Shown here: piece after piece, positions 54,533 through 63,882 of the stretch
Position numbering within the stretch: the stretch's first letter is position 1
Layout of the letters: the number at the start of each line of letters is the position of its first letter
From: JANQPX01 sp039197065
GTDB taxonomy: Bacteria; Pseudomonadota; Alphaproteobacteria; Geminicoccales; Geminicoccaceae
Assembly (NCBI GenBank): GCA_039197065.1
Contig: JBCCUL010000038.1
Coordinates: forward strand, 1 to 64,000
DNA length: 64,000 nucleotides
Direction: 5' to 3'
The notes under the pieces: generated by a model
The model's database searches: none
The model's input: only the letters and a program-made list of their open reading frames with translations
What the model was told of the DNA's origin: nothing
Program-made: the position numbers and the translations under genes

Positions 54533-55558
54533 TTGAGCGATATCATCCAGACCGACATGATCATCATCGGCGCCGGGCCGGTCGGTCTGTTTACGGTGTT
54601 CGAAGCAGGCCTCCTCAATATGAGCTGCCATCTCGTCGACAATCTCGACAAGATCGGCGGCCAGTGCGCCGAGCTCTATCCGGACAAACCGATCTACGAC
54701 ATCCCCGCGGTGCCGCACTGCACCGGCCAGCAGCTGACCGACCTCTTGATGCAGCAGATCGAGCCCTTCAATCCGGTCTTCCACCTCAATCAGCAGGCCG
54801 AAGCCGTGGAACGCCAGGACGACGGCAAATGGCGCCTGACCACGAGCATCGGCACGGTGCTCGAAGCGCCTGCGATCGTCATCGCCGCCGGCGCAGGGAG
54901 TTTCGTGCCGCGTCGCCTGCCGCTTGCCGGCGCCGAAGAGCGCGAGGGGCAGTCACTGCACTATGTCGTACGCCGCATGGAAGACTTCCGCGGCAAGTCG
55001 ATCGTGATCGCCGGCGGCGGCGACAGCGCCCTCGACTGGACATTGAACCTGCAGCCTCTGGCGTCGAGCCTCGCTCTGGTTCACAGGCGGGACGACTTTC
55101 GCGCCGCCCCCGACAGCGTCAGCAAGATGCGGGAACTTGTGGCCGCCGATGACATGGCCCTGCATATCGGACAGATCACCGAGCTGCACGGGTCGGCCCC
55201 GGAGCTGGAGGCGGTGACCATCAAGAACCCGGATGGTGAGACCGTGGTGCCGTGCGACACACTGCTCGCGTTTTATGGTCTGAAGATGGAGCTCGGCCCG
55301 ATCGCGGATTGGGGGCTCAATCTCGAAAAGAACCTGATCGACGTGAACACCGAGACCTTCGAGACCAATGTCGAGGGCATTTTCGCGATCGGCGACATCA
55401 TCACCTACCCCGGTAAGCTGAAGCTCATTCTGTCGGGCTTTCATGAGTCGGCGCTGATGTGCCAGAAGGCGTTCAAATATTGTTTTCCCGATGACAAGCT
55501 GGTGTTTCGCTACACCACCTCGAGCACGGATCTACAAAAGAAACTGGGTGTTGCCTAA
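54533..55558 (+). CDS. ferredoxin--NADP reductase (thioredoxin reductase-like type)
   Basis: A 341-aa FAD-dependent ferredoxin-NADP reductase of the thioredoxin reductase-like family, lacking the CxxC redox pair of thioredoxin reductases. FAD motif MIIIGAGPVGLFTVFEAG near the N-terminus and NADPH motif IVIAGGGDSALDWTLNL; GIFAIGDIITYPGKLKLI near the end. I chose TTG 54533, with GGGGGA six bases upstream, since it gives the usual N-terminus SDIIQTDMI. It overlaps the ferredoxin start by one base (TAATG), so the pair is translationally coupled. Confidence 0.93.
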   Translation: MSDIIQTDMIIIGAGPVGLFTVFEAGLLNMSCHLVDNLDKIGGQCAELYPDKPIYDIPAVPHCTGQQLTDLLMQQIEPFNPVFHLNQQAEAVERQDDGKWRLTTSIGTVLEAPAIVIAAGAGSFVPRRLPLAGAEEREGQSLHYVVRRMEDFRGKSIVIAGGGDSALDWTLNLQPLASSLALVHRRDDFRAAPDSVSKMRELVAADDMALHIGQITELHGSAPELEAVTIKNPDGETVVPCDTLLAFYGLKMELGPIADWGLNLEKNLIDVNTETFETNVEGIFAIGDIITYPGKLKLILSGFHESALMCQKAFKYCFPDDKLVFRYTTSSTDLQKKLGVA

Positions 55559-55872
55559 TGGCCAAGATACATGTCACCGACCGCGAGGGTCAGGATCACG
55601 AGCTGGAAGCCACCAAGGGCTGGTCGGTCATGGAGATCGTCCGCGAGAATGATCTGCCGATCGAGGCGGCCTGCGGCGGCTGCTGCGCCTGCGCCACCTG
55701 TCACGTCTATGTGGACGAGGCCTGGCTCCCGAAGCTGAAAGCAGCCGATGATGAAGAGGACCGCATGTTGGACGAGGCTTATCAGGTCCAGGAAAACTCC
55801 CGCCTCAGCTGCCAGATCAACTTTTCGGACGAGCTTGACGGTTTGAAGATCACCCTGGCGCCGGAATTCTGA
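55558..55872 (+). CDS. [2Fe-2S] ferredoxin (adrenodoxin/putidaredoxin type)
   Basis: A 104-aa ferredoxin. The cluster ligands fit C-x5-C-x2-C...C: AACGGCCACATCHVY and SRLSCQINF. The start overlaps the stop codon of the ferredoxin reductase gene by one base, so the reductase is probably its electron donor. It may serve a hydroxylase, a P450 or Fe-S assembly; none of these is adjacent, though the SUF operon is in the window. Length is normal. Confidence 0.95.
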   Translation: MAKIHVTDREGQDHELEATKGWSVMEIVRENDLPIEAACGGCCACATCHVYVDEAWLPKLKAADDEEDRMLDEAYQVQENSRLSCQINFSDELDGLKITLAPEF

Positions 55873-55997
55873 CGGCGGCGTTCAAAGCCGCATACATCAA
55901 TCGATCGGAAGGCCCCATGACCAAGGGCTCGCCCGTGTGTGCGATCGGCATTGAGCTCGACGTCTATGGGCGGCGACATGGTGAGAAGGCTCCGGCT

Positions 55998-56411
55998 TCA
56001 TCCCTTTCGGCCCGCCTTGATGGTGACCAGCTCATCGATGGTTTTCTGCTCCTTTGCCGCCGTTTCACGGGCGGCCTGCTCGGCCCGGCGTTCGATCAGG
56101 AGCTCGTAGCGCTTCTGCTCGACGCGCTCCTGCCTGACGCGCTCGATCTGCGCATCATAAGATGACTGGAGTTCGGCGAGCCGTTTCCTAAGCACCTGGA
56201 TCTGGACCCTGCCGGCCTGGATGAAGGCGTCAAGCGTGGCGCCGGAGGTCATGAAGTCCAGCGGCGCCGAGGCCTCATGCTCGATCGCTTTTTGTCGGGT
56301 CTCGATCGCCGCTTCGACGTCGGCAATCTCGCCTGCGATCGCCTGGAGAGCCTGGCGTTCGCGGTCGACCGCCTGTTTGGCAAGGCGCTGGAGAACGTGG
56401 AGCGATCTCAA
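55998..56411 (-). CDS. fliJ: flagellar FliJ-like protein
   Basis: A 137-aa, almost wholly alpha-helical, strongly charged coiled-coil protein (LAKQAVDRERQALQAIAGEI, KRYELLIERRAEQAARETAA). Its position 34 bp after fliI on the same strand and its length fit FliJ, the export-apparatus stalk and chaperone escort that works with the FliI ATPase. The probable start is TTG. Sequence conservation in this family is weak, so the name rests largely on context. Confidence 0.82.
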   Translation of the reverse strand: MRSLHVLQRLAKQAVDRERQALQAIAGEIADVEAAIETRQKAIEHEASAPLDFMTSGATLDAFIQAGRVQIQVLRKRLAELQSSYDAQIERVRQERVEQKRYELLIERRAEQAARETAAKEQKTIDELVTIKAGRKG

Positions 56412-56445
56412 GGCCTAGGAGCCTTCCAACCCATCGGCGCCTCGT

Positions 56446-57858
56446 TCAGCCGGCATCGGGCGGCGGCTGCAGGAGCTCGGCCAGCATGCTGAAATCGCTC
56501 GAGATCTGGCTTCGCTCGCCCTCATCCTGTTTCAGCAGATCTTCCAGCCTGGGGCGCATCTCGATGGCGCGGTCGGTGAGCGGGTCGGTGCCGGGCTTGT
56601 AGGCGCCGAGCTGGATCAGTTCGGCCGCGTCTTCATAGACACGCAGCAGCCGCCTCGCCTCCTCCACCGACGGCCGTTCCTCCGGCGCGTAACAGCCGGG
56701 TGCGGTCCGCGAAAGCGACTTCGCGACATCGATCGCCGGAAATCGCCCCTGCTCGGCAATGCGTCGGTCGAGGACGACATGACCGTCCAGAATGCCGCGT
56801 ACCGCATCCGCGATCGGATCGTTGAGATCGTCGCCCTCCACCAGGACCGTGAACAGGCCGGTGATGCTGCCATCGCCAGCGCCTGGCCCGGCGCGTTCCA
56901 GGAGACGCGGCAGCTCGGAGAACACGCTTGGCGGGTAGCCCTTGGAGGTCGGCGGCTCGCCGGCGGCGAGGTAGATTTCGCGCAGCGCCATGGCGTAACG
57001 GGTGACGCTGTCCATCAGGCAGAGCACGGAAAGTCCCTGATCGCGGAGGGATTCGGCGATGGCCATGGTGGTCTGGGCGGCACGCCGTCGCTGCATCGCC
57101 GGCATGTCGGAGGTCGCCACCACCACGACGCTGCGTTCTCTGGCCGCCGCGCCCAGCCCGCCATTCAGGAAGCCGTGCAGCTCGCGGCCGCGCTCGCCGA
57201 TCAGGCCCAGCACCAGCGCATCCGCGCCGCTATGCTGTGCAAGCATCGAAAGGAGCGTGGTCTTGCCGACACCGGTGCCGGCGAAGATGCCGAGGCGCTG
57301 GCCGCGGCGGCATGGCGCGAACAGGTTTAGCGCGCGTACGCCGAGATCAAGGCGTTCGCCCAGGTCGCGGCGGAGATGCGCTGCGATGGCGCGCGCCTGC
57401 AGCGGGTAATCGGCGATCCCATCTTCGAGCGGTGGGCCCTGATCCAGCGGGCGGCCGAGCGGGTCGACCACGCGGCCAAGCCAGCCGGGACCTGGGCGCA
57501 CCACCGACCCTTCGCGCGAGAGCGTCACCTTTGCGCCGAGACTGACGCCGTTCAGCTCCTCGAAAGGGAGGAGAACCGCGCCTTTTTCGGTGAGCGCCAT
57601 TACCTCGGCCAGCAGTTCACCATCGCCGCTGGCGTCGCTTGCATGGCCACTCACATGCCGGCTTGAGCGCTCGACGGTGCAGATATCGCCGATGCTGAGA
57701 AAGTGATGCAGGCCACTGCAGATCAAGCTGGCGCCCTGGCAGGCGGTAACCTCGCCCTGAAGCTTGTAGGGCTCGATCCGCCCAAGCTGGGTGAGCAGCC
57801 CCCGGAGCCGCCGGTCCCCCGCGGTCCAATCGCTCCGATCCTTGATCATGTCCTGCAT
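56446..57858 (-). CDS. fliI: flagellum-specific ATP synthase FliI
   Basis: A 470-aa ATPase of the flagellar type III export apparatus, related to F1-ATPase beta subunit. P-loop FAGTGVGKTTLLSMLAQHSG near residue 170, the family signature SGADALVLGLIGERGRELHG and YPPSVFSELPRLLERAGPG. It energises export of flagellar subunits at the cytoplasmic face. It is divergent from ctrA, sharing a 186-bp region that contains a perfect CtrA box. Other flagellar genes are not in the window. Confidence 0.96.
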   Translation of the reverse strand: MQDMIKDRSDWTAGDRRLRGLLTQLGRIEPYKLQGEVTACQGASLICSGLHHFLSIGDICTVERSSRHVSGHASDASGDGELLAEVMALTEKGAVLLPFEELNGVSLGAKVTLSREGSVVRPGPGWLGRVVDPLGRPLDQGPPLEDGIADYPLQARAIAAHLRRDLGERLDLGVRALNLFAPCRRGQRLGIFAGTGVGKTTLLSMLAQHSGADALVLGLIGERGRELHGFLNGGLGAAARERSVVVVATSDMPAMQRRRAAQTTMAIAESLRDQGLSVLCLMDSVTRYAMALREIYLAAGEPPTSKGYPPSVFSELPRLLERAGPGAGDGSITGLFTVLVEGDDLNDPIADAVRGILDGHVVLDRRIAEQGRFPAIDVAKSLSRTAPGCYAPEERPSVEEARRLLRVYEDAAELIQLGAYKPGTDPLTDRAIEMRPRLEDLLKQDEGERSQISSDFSMLAELLQPPPDAG

Positions 57859-57966
57859 CAGTCGGTTTCGATCTCCGTCGATCCATGGGTGACGCTGGCT
57901 CTTGCGGTGCAGACATCACGCAGTTTTCAGGTTGAAGTTGATAATCTCTAAAAAAATACAACCAAG

Positions 57967-57981
57967 TTAAGACTGTCTTAA
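57967..57981. promoter_or_regulatory. CtrA binding site between fliI and ctrA
   Basis: TTAAGACTGTCTTAA is a full TTAA-N7-TTAA CtrA site and also a perfect 15-bp palindrome around the central T. It lies 64 bp before the ctrA ATG and 109 bp before the fliI start, so it could serve ctrA autoregulation, fliI, or both. Confidence 0.8.
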
Positions 57982-58044
57982 GAAACTTCATTTTAAGGTT
58001 AGCCCATCGAAAGTTTCTGTTTGAACCGAAAAGGTGTGAAGGCC

Positions 58045-58809
58045 ATGCGGGCTTTAGTTGTTGAAGACGATCCGGTTTCGGCAAAGCTGATTGATACCGC
58101 TCTTCGCGGCGAGGGGATCATTGCGGAGATGGCGGCCTGTGGCGAAGACGCCATTGATCTCGCCAAGCATTATGATTTCGACATCATGGTACTCGATCTC
58201 AAACTGCCGGACATCGAGGGCTTCGAGGTCGTGCGCAGGATCAGGGCCGCCAAGGTGCGGACGCCGGTCCTGATTCTCTCCGGCAAGAACGAGATCGACG
58301 ACAAGGTGCGCGGTCTCAGCACCGGGGCAGACGACTATCTCACCAAGCCTTTCCATAAAAGTGAGCTGGTGGCTCGGATTCACGCGATCGTGCGCCGTTC
58401 CAAGGGGCATTCGGAATCGGTCATCAAAACCGGACAGCTGGTGGTCAATCTCGACACGCGCTCGATCGAGATCAGCGGCCGTCGCCTGCATGTGACCGGC
58501 AAGGAATACAGCATACTGGAGCTACTTTCCCTGCGCAAAGGCACCACGCTCACCAAGGAGATGTTCCTGGATCATCTCTATGGCGGCATCGATGAGCCTG
58601 AACTCAAGATCATCGACGTCTTCATCTGCAAGCTCAGAAAGAAGATCGCCGTCGCCACCGGCAATCATCACTATATCGAAACCGTCTGGGGACGTGGTTA
58701 CGTCCTTAAGGATCCCGAAGAAGTGGAAGCGCCGGTCGACGAGCCGCTGTCCGTCTCCGAGGATGCTGGCCCCGACGCCGAGGTCGGCCCTCAGTCCGCG
58801 GTTGCCTGA
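58045..58809 (+). CDS. ctrA: cell-cycle response regulator CtrA
   Basis: A 254-aa OmpR/PhoB-type response regulator, the master regulator of cell cycle and motility in alphaproteobacteria. The receiver domain has the acidic pair in VVEDDP, phospho-acceptor Asp51 in MVLDLKLPDIEGFEV and the Lys in DDYLTKPFHKSELVARIHAI. The C-terminal winged helix contains VTGKEYSILELLSLRKGTTL and FLDHLYGGIDEPELKIIDV, nearly invariant in CtrA. The C-terminal tail is longer and more acidic than Caulobacter CtrA and ends in AVA rather than AA. I use ATG 58045. Divergent from fliI. Confidence 0.95.
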   Translation: MRALVVEDDPVSAKLIDTALRGEGIIAEMAACGEDAIDLAKHYDFDIMVLDLKLPDIEGFEVVRRIRAAKVRTPVLILSGKNEIDDKVRGLSTGADDYLTKPFHKSELVARIHAIVRRSKGHSESVIKTGQLVVNLDTRSIEISGRRLHVTGKEYSILELLSLRKGTTLTKEMFLDHLYGGIDEPELKIIDVFICKLRKKIAVATGNHHYIETVWGRGYVLKDPEEVEAPVDEPLSVSEDAGPDAEVGPQSAVA

Positions 58810-59162
58810 CGTTCGATCACGTTCGGCCCTCGCAGGAGCGCGCCGTTGTCGCCGGCAAGCGTCGGCGGTGGCGTCGCTCGTCGTTGACCGCTGGCGCAGC
58901 GGGCCAAACAGGTCGCGATCCTTCGACCGCATGTGGCAGATGTCAGTCGAAGGACCGCGAAGGCTCGCCGCCCAAGCAATCCGCGATTGCTACTCGGAAG
59001 ACGGCTTGGTTCTCTGCTCGGAGATCGGTTTTTCCTTGCGTGAGATCGAAGCCGCGTCTGGTTAAAAACCTTCCCGAGCAGGAAGAAACATCTGTTCGGC
59101 AAGAAAATCAGGCGAAATAAAAGATAGAGCGTGCATCCTGATCACATCTGAGCGGGACCGCT
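58810..59162. other. gap of about 350 bp after ctrA
   Basis: Contains family B repeat copy 3 at 59072-59130. Otherwise nothing recognisable; no clear terminator for ctrA is seen. Confidence 0.5.
59072..59130 (+). repeat. family B repeat, copy 3 (degenerate)
   Basis: Aligns with copy 1 over AAGAAAAT, GGCGAAA and GATAGAGC in the same order; the palindromic left part is decayed. Confidence 0.55.
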
Positions 59163-60164
59163 CTAGCCCTGGACGATGGCACCTCGATCGCCATCGCTGT
59201 TTGGTGACGAGAGCACATGTCTTACGTTCTCGGCGGTCACACCGGAAACACGGATGTCGGATTGAATCGTGGGGCCCGCGATGTGAGGGGTGAGGATCAG
59301 GTTGGTAAGGCCTTTGAACTTGGCGATGCTTTCCTTGGTGGGCGGTTCGGTCTCCAGCACATCGAGGGCGGCGCCGCTGAGATGGCCGGACCGGAGTGCT
59401 TCGGCCAGCGCGTCTTCGTCGACAATGCCGCCGCGTGCGGCATTGATCAGGATGGCGCCCGGTTTCATTGAGGCGATGGCGGCGCTGTCGATGAGATGTT
59501 CGGTGCTTGGCAGGCGAGGTATGTGCAGGCTGACGATATCGGCCGAGGTCAGCAGTTCGGTCAGTCCGGCGACGCGTGACACCTCTTTCCAGGCCGGGTC
59601 GCCCTCGGCGAGGTGAGGATCATAGGCTAGAATCTTGAGATCAAGGCTCTCGGCTTTTCTCGCCAACACGCGGGCGATCGAACCGAAGCCTATCAGCCCG
59701 AGGCATCGGCCCTGCAGCTCCTCGCCGACAAACGCCTGACGCGGCCACTCGCCGTCAAGGATTCGCGATGTGGCGTGGAAGGCGCGGCGGATCAGGTGAA
59801 AGGCGCTGGCGATGACATATTCGGCTACGGAGGCATCATTCGCGCCTGTTGCGGGATAGACCGGGATGTTTCTGGCGGCACAGGCCTCCATGTCGAGATT
59901 GTCGAGACCGACGCCGAGCCGGCCGATGACCCGAAGTCTTGGGGCGGCGTCGAGAAGATTAGCCGTCACCTGCGTCCGGTTCCTGACGATCAGACCTTCG
60001 GCATCGCCGACCAGGGCGATCAGATCGTCAGGCCGCTCGAAGAGGTCCGTTTCGTAGACGACGTCATAGTCGCGTGCGAGGTCATCGACGGCACCCTTCG
60101 TCATAAACTCGGTGATCACGATTTTCGGCACCTGGACCCTCCCGGTGATCGCGTTGGAACTCAT
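59163..60164 (-). CDS. D-2-hydroxyacid dehydrogenase family protein
   Basis: A 333-aa NAD(P)-dependent dehydrogenase of the D-isomer-specific 2-hydroxyacid family (relatives include phosphoglycerate and sulfolactate dehydrogenases). Features are RLGVGLDNLDMEACAARNI, the NAD motif CLGLIGFGSIARVLARKAE, INAARGGIVDEDALAEAL with the catalytic Arg, DVLETEPPTKESIAKF with the Glu, and the His in LILTPHIAGPTIQSD. No ACT or substrate-binding extension, so it is not a full SerA. Substrate unknown. It stands alone. Confidence 0.9.
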   Translation of the reverse strand: MSSNAITGRVQVPKIVITEFMTKGAVDDLARDYDVVYETDLFERPDDLIALVGDAEGLIVRNRTQVTANLLDAAPRLRVIGRLGVGLDNLDMEACAARNIPVYPATGANDASVAEYVIASAFHLIRRAFHATSRILDGEWPRQAFVGEELQGRCLGLIGFGSIARVLARKAESLDLKILAYDPHLAEGDPAWKEVSRVAGLTELLTSADIVSLHIPRLPSTEHLIDSAAIASMKPGAILINAARGGIVDEDALAEALRSGHLSGAALDVLETEPPTKESIAKFKGLTNLILTPHIAGPTIQSDIRVSGVTAENVRHVLSSPNSDGDRGAIVQG

Positions 60165-60503
60165 TAAGCACGTTATTCAGTGAAATCTCCGGCAAAGCCA
60201 CCCGAAAGTCTCGATACAGCCACGAACAAACCTCGAATGTAACGAGCAGCCGCACGTTACCCTTATGCCGCGCTTGGCGTTCAGATGCTGCGGGGGTGCG
60301 ACTGGCCGTCAACGATGAGGGTGATTACGATATGATCTTAGCCAATCGGCAACTTGCTGACCCTTCGCTATCACCGCTGAGATTTTAGAGTTCTTGCTGA
60401 TCAGGTGGAAACAACTGATTAATGAGAAAGTATGTCGAAACAGTGGGATATAGGCTCCAAGCCTTCGCCTCCGAGACGACTTCCTTGATCAAGGTTTGCC
60501 ACA
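60165..60503. other. gap of about 340 bp before the transposase remnant
   Basis: Contains family B repeat copy 4 at 60387-60455. Nothing else recognised. Confidence 0.5.
60387..60455 (+). repeat. family B repeat, copy 4
   Basis: Aligns with copy 1 through GATCAGGTGGAAA and ACTGAT (palindromic part), GAGAAAG, GTCGAAACA and GATATAGGC. More diverged than copy 2. Confidence 0.55.
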
Positions 60504-60880
60504 TGGTTTTGGAGGTACCGCTATCACATCGTGTGGGCGACGAAGGTTCGTTACGATGTGAAGCAGGATAAGAAGCATTTGCGTGCCTGGAAGATCATTT
60601 GTCAGATCTGCGCAGAACCTGTCATGGCGATCATCAAGGGCATTTTGTCCGAGGATCACATTCACATGTTCATCAGCGTGCCACCACAGTACGCGCTCAG
60701 CATCGTCATGTGTCGGATCAAAGGTCGATCATCAAGGTGGGTTCGGCAGGATTTCCCACGCTCCGCAAGCGCTATTGGGACTGTCATTTCTGGGCGAGAC
60801 GCTATGTCTCGACCGCAAGCGGTATCATAACTGACGATGAAAGACTTCAATATCTCGACAATGATGTCTCCGAACCTACC
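60504..60880 (+). pseudogene. IS200/IS605-type TnpA transposase remnant, frameshifted
   Basis: Reads FWRYRYHIVWATKVRYDV, then ILSEDHIHMFISVPPQYALS with the HUH (His-x-His) motif, IKGRSSRWVRQDFP, and after a one-base frameshift at about 60753-60759, TLRKRYWDCHFWARRY and ITDDERLQYLDND with the likely catalytic Tyr. No proper start codon and no tnpB nearby. It is the only mobile-element gene trace in the window. Confidence 0.8.
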
Positions 60881-61038
60881 GACGTCAGTCGGCGGTCATC
60901 ACTCCCAGTGCCCGGATTGCGACGTTGTCGAACAGGTGAAAATGCCGGCCTTAAACATCGTGATGGCGAGATGCAAAGTCTTCGGTCGTGATTTCACGTC
61001 GGAGGATTGGTCGTCGACAAGTGTGACGGGAGAAGCTT

Positions 61039-61924
61039 TCAATTGTTGTCGAACCGGATAAGCGTCTTCAGGCCAGCGCTGCTGCTCGCAATTGTCATAA
61101 TTTTTCCGATATCCGTGAGGGGAAACCGATCGATGAGCAGCTTATCCAACTTGAGCGGGCCGTTTCGGTAGAGGCGGATCAGATCCGGGATGTCCTGTTG
61201 GATAAAAGCATCGCCCAGCTTCGAGCCGACGATCCGCTGTGACGCATTGGTGGGCGCAAGGGGATCGAAGATCGCATCGACGCCATTTTTGGGAGTGCCG
61301 ACCAGAACCGCCATGTCCCCGGAGGCCGCGCTTTCGATCGTCGATCGGGCGCCAACCACGATGAACACATCGTCGGCACCGCGCCCCATCGGTGAGATCC
61401 AGGACGGCCTGCAGCGGATCGTCCCCCGTGCCGTCGATGACATGGCTGTCACCGCGCATAGCGGCGACTTTGAAGCCAGTGACCATGTAGCAGGCCATGA
61501 CGATGGTAATGTCGGATAGGAAATCCTTTTCGATCCTCACGAGCTGGGAGCGATGTACCACCGCATGTTCCGCGAAGGCGGCGGTTTTCAGACCCCGAGG
61601 GATCAGCTGTCCGGTCCGTCGTTGAGCTTGCCGCTACCTGCCTGGCCGAACTCATGCTTGCAGGATCCGCAAGATCGGACCATGGTCGCCGGCGGCGAGG
61701 TCGTGAGCCTGCTTACCCGGCTTTTCGACCACACCGCGTCCTTATGACCATGGATTGCAGGCAGGTCGTCGCCCGGCCGGCGTCGGCGATGACGATGTCG
61801 GCGTGACAGATCGAAGTCTCGTCTAGCGAACCATGGCCTCGTCCCAATCAACCTCTGTGAGCTTCGCTTGCTTGAGAACGACAGGTTTCCCGAACTCCCG
61901 ACAAACAGCGGTGCGCATGCTCAT
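61039..61924 (-). pseudogene. zinc-dependent alcohol dehydrogenase pseudogene
   Basis: Pieces of a medium-chain alcohol dehydrogenase can be read in order across frames: MRTAVCREFGKPVVLKQAKL then TAG; ETSICHADIVIADAG (catalytic zinc region), VVEKPGKQAHDLAAGDH, SCGSCKHEFGQAGSGKL (structural zinc region, decayed), LKTAAFAEHAVVHRSQLVRI, RGDSHVIDGTGDDPLQAVLD, and finally GRGADDVFIVVGARSTIESA to the C-terminus. At least four frameshifts and one stop are needed, and the Rossmann region is partly deleted (about 290 codons of roughly 365). Clearly inactive. Confidence 0.8.
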
Positions 61925-62908
61925 GCCCGGTCGTCTATCAAATTGTGTAGAATTGGATAAAGCTCCCGCACCTGCGATCTGACTGGAGATGGCCGGTAAG
62001 CCGTTCGCGGCCGCAATTTAGTTTCTGAGCCATCCGCCTTCCTTATGGCGCGAAGCCTGAAATGCCAGCTCCACAAAGACCTGACTGATGCGTATTGCGG
62101 GCCATCATCGCGTTCATGCTTCTTTAACTCGCCCAGGCTAACATCAACGCAGTCTTGCTGGTCCATGCGATCCTGGGAGTCCGCGTCGCGACCCAAACCA
62201 ACCAGCGGGCGGATTCCCAAGATCGCATGGACCGCGGAAAAACATGACGTAAAGACGTTAATGAATACTTAGAGCCGTTCGGAAAGTTATCGATTGATTT
62301 CATGGTCTTGCCGTCGAGCCTGGCGCAGGCAGAAGGCGATGTGCGATGCCGGGCAGCGCTCAATGCGATGATCACGTCTGGGTGGGCTGCAACGCGACCC
62401 GAAGGGTGACCTTGTCCCGTGAAGGCCCGCTCTGGCCTTCATCCTCTGCCGAATACGCCGCATCCTTTTGCTTCAAGCTCCTCACATCTGTCGACGGACA
62501 ACGCCATGAAATCGCTCGATGGCATTTCGGGCGGGCTCTCATCGTTCAGAGGCAATCCCGACGATCACGCAGCTTGAAGGCTTTTAGATGAAACCTGGTC
62601 GAGCGGTTCTTCAATAGGATCAAAACGATCGGGGTATCGCCACCCGCTAGGACAAAAAAAGCCAAGAGCTTCGCTGCAGCCATCACACCCATCGCCTTCA
62701 GACAATGGCTCAGATTTAACCGATCTGCGCTCTAAGTATCGTCGGTATAACGCCCTTTGTTCCAGCCTGTATTTTTCGAGATCCGCCGATCCTCGATGCA
62801 GATCTAGCGTGCAGAAACGCCTATGGCTGCGAGCAGCTTTCGGTGATCTGGCCAAGAGTTTCGATTGCCTGCACAATCGAGCAAGATCGCCTTCACATCG
62901 AGACGCTC
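61925..62908. other. gap of about 980 bp without a supported gene
   Basis: Contains family A repeat copy 3. The rest has short frames on both strands but none with recognisable protein features, so it looks like decayed DNA next to the pseudogenes. Confidence 0.5.
62160..62233. repeat. family A inverted-repeat element, copy 3
   Basis: Left arm GGTCCATGCGATCCTGGGAG with TCCGC (62160-62184) pairs with the right arm at 62209-62233 at 23 of 25 positions. The spacer is 24 bp, shorter than in copy 1. Confidence 0.8.
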
Positions 62909-63817
62909 ATGATCCCAATCCGAGATTACAACCCGACCACGAGACAACCCTACGTCACGGTTTTACTGATCATAACCTGCGTGCTGGTTTTTCTCTGGCA
63001 GATGTCGCTGGATCCGCGTTCCGGCCAGTTGGTGGTGCATCAGTTCGGTTTCATCCCGGCCCTGCTGTTCGGGAGCGCCACCTTTGGGGCCGATGGCGGC
63101 CTGGTGCCTCCCTGGGTCACGCTGTTCAGCTCGATGTTTCTGCATGGCGGCTTCATGCATCTCGCCGGCAATATGCTCTATCTCTGGATTTTCGGGAACA
63201 ATATCGAAGACGTGATGGGGCACGGCCGCTATCTGGTGTTCTATCTGGTCTGCGGGCTCGCCGCCGCCATGGCCCAGGCTTTGCCGGATATGGGCTCGAC
63301 CGTGCCGATGATCGGGGCGAGCGGCGCGATTTCGGGCGTTCTGGGCGCCTATCTGCTGCTGTTTCCGAAGGCGCAGGTGCAGGTGGTGATCCCGATCGGC
63401 TTCTTCATGATGCGCAAGATCCCCGCAGGCTGGCTGCTCGGCATCTGGATCGCCTTTCAGGTGTTCAGCGGCATCGCCTCCGACATGTCCGGCGGGGGTG
63501 TCGCCTGGTGGGCTCATGTGGGCGGCTTCGTCGCCGGCATGGCGCTGGTCCATCTTTTTCGCCAGAAGGACCCGGCAGCTGCGGCCTTGGAACCCTATAC
63601 GCCGCCGGCCCCAGCCCGGGCACCGTCGAGACCGACGGGCCGCTCGCGCATTCCGGACAGCCGTTCCGAGGCAACATCCGACGGAGGCCAAGCAAGCCGC
63701 AGAGAGACGCCTGCGGCGAGCCGGCCCGCGGACCAAAAGCCGGTGCGGAAATCGGAGCCGCCGCCTCTGCCCCGTGGGCCCGATCGACCGACGGTTCAGA
63801 GGCGGCGTGATCCTTAA
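62909..63817 (+). CDS. rhomboid family intramembrane serine protease
   Basis: A 302-aa protease that cleaves transmembrane substrates within the membrane. Six or so transmembrane helices follow a short cytoplasmic N-terminus (IPIRDYNPTTRQPYVTVLLI). Catalytic dyad: Ser138 in MIGASGAISGVLGAYLL and His203 in AWWAHVGGFVAG; His84 and Asn88 in LHGGFMHLAGNMLYLWIFG complete the oxyanion region. A Pro/Arg/Ser-rich cytoplasmic tail of about 85 residues follows. I use ATG 62909; an upstream in-frame ATG at 62843 would add 22 residues unlike the family. Confidence 0.93.
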   Translation: MIPIRDYNPTTRQPYVTVLLIITCVLVFLWQMSLDPRSGQLVVHQFGFIPALLFGSATFGADGGLVPPWVTLFSSMFLHGGFMHLAGNMLYLWIFGNNIEDVMGHGRYLVFYLVCGLAAAMAQALPDMGSTVPMIGASGAISGVLGAYLLLFPKAQVQVVIPIGFFMMRKIPAGWLLGIWIAFQVFSGIASDMSGGGVAWWAHVGGFVAGMALVHLFRQKDPAAAALEPYTPPAPARAPSRPTGRSRIPDSRSEATSDGGQASRRETPAASRPADQKPVRKSEPPPLPRGPDRPTVQRRRDP

Positions 63818-63882
63818 GCCTTTCGGCCTGCGCCGGCAAGGTCAGGTCCTCGTGCGGTGAACCTGACGATACGGAAGCGCCA

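Noticed and set aside
60837..61061. A 74-codon frame with several Cys residues after the TnpA remnant
   Set aside because: The 5' part overlaps the transposase remnant and the rest has no recognised domain or ribosome site.
62565..62876. A minus-strand frame of 103 codons before the rhomboid gene
   Set aside because: No family features and no ribosome site; it lies in a decayed gap.
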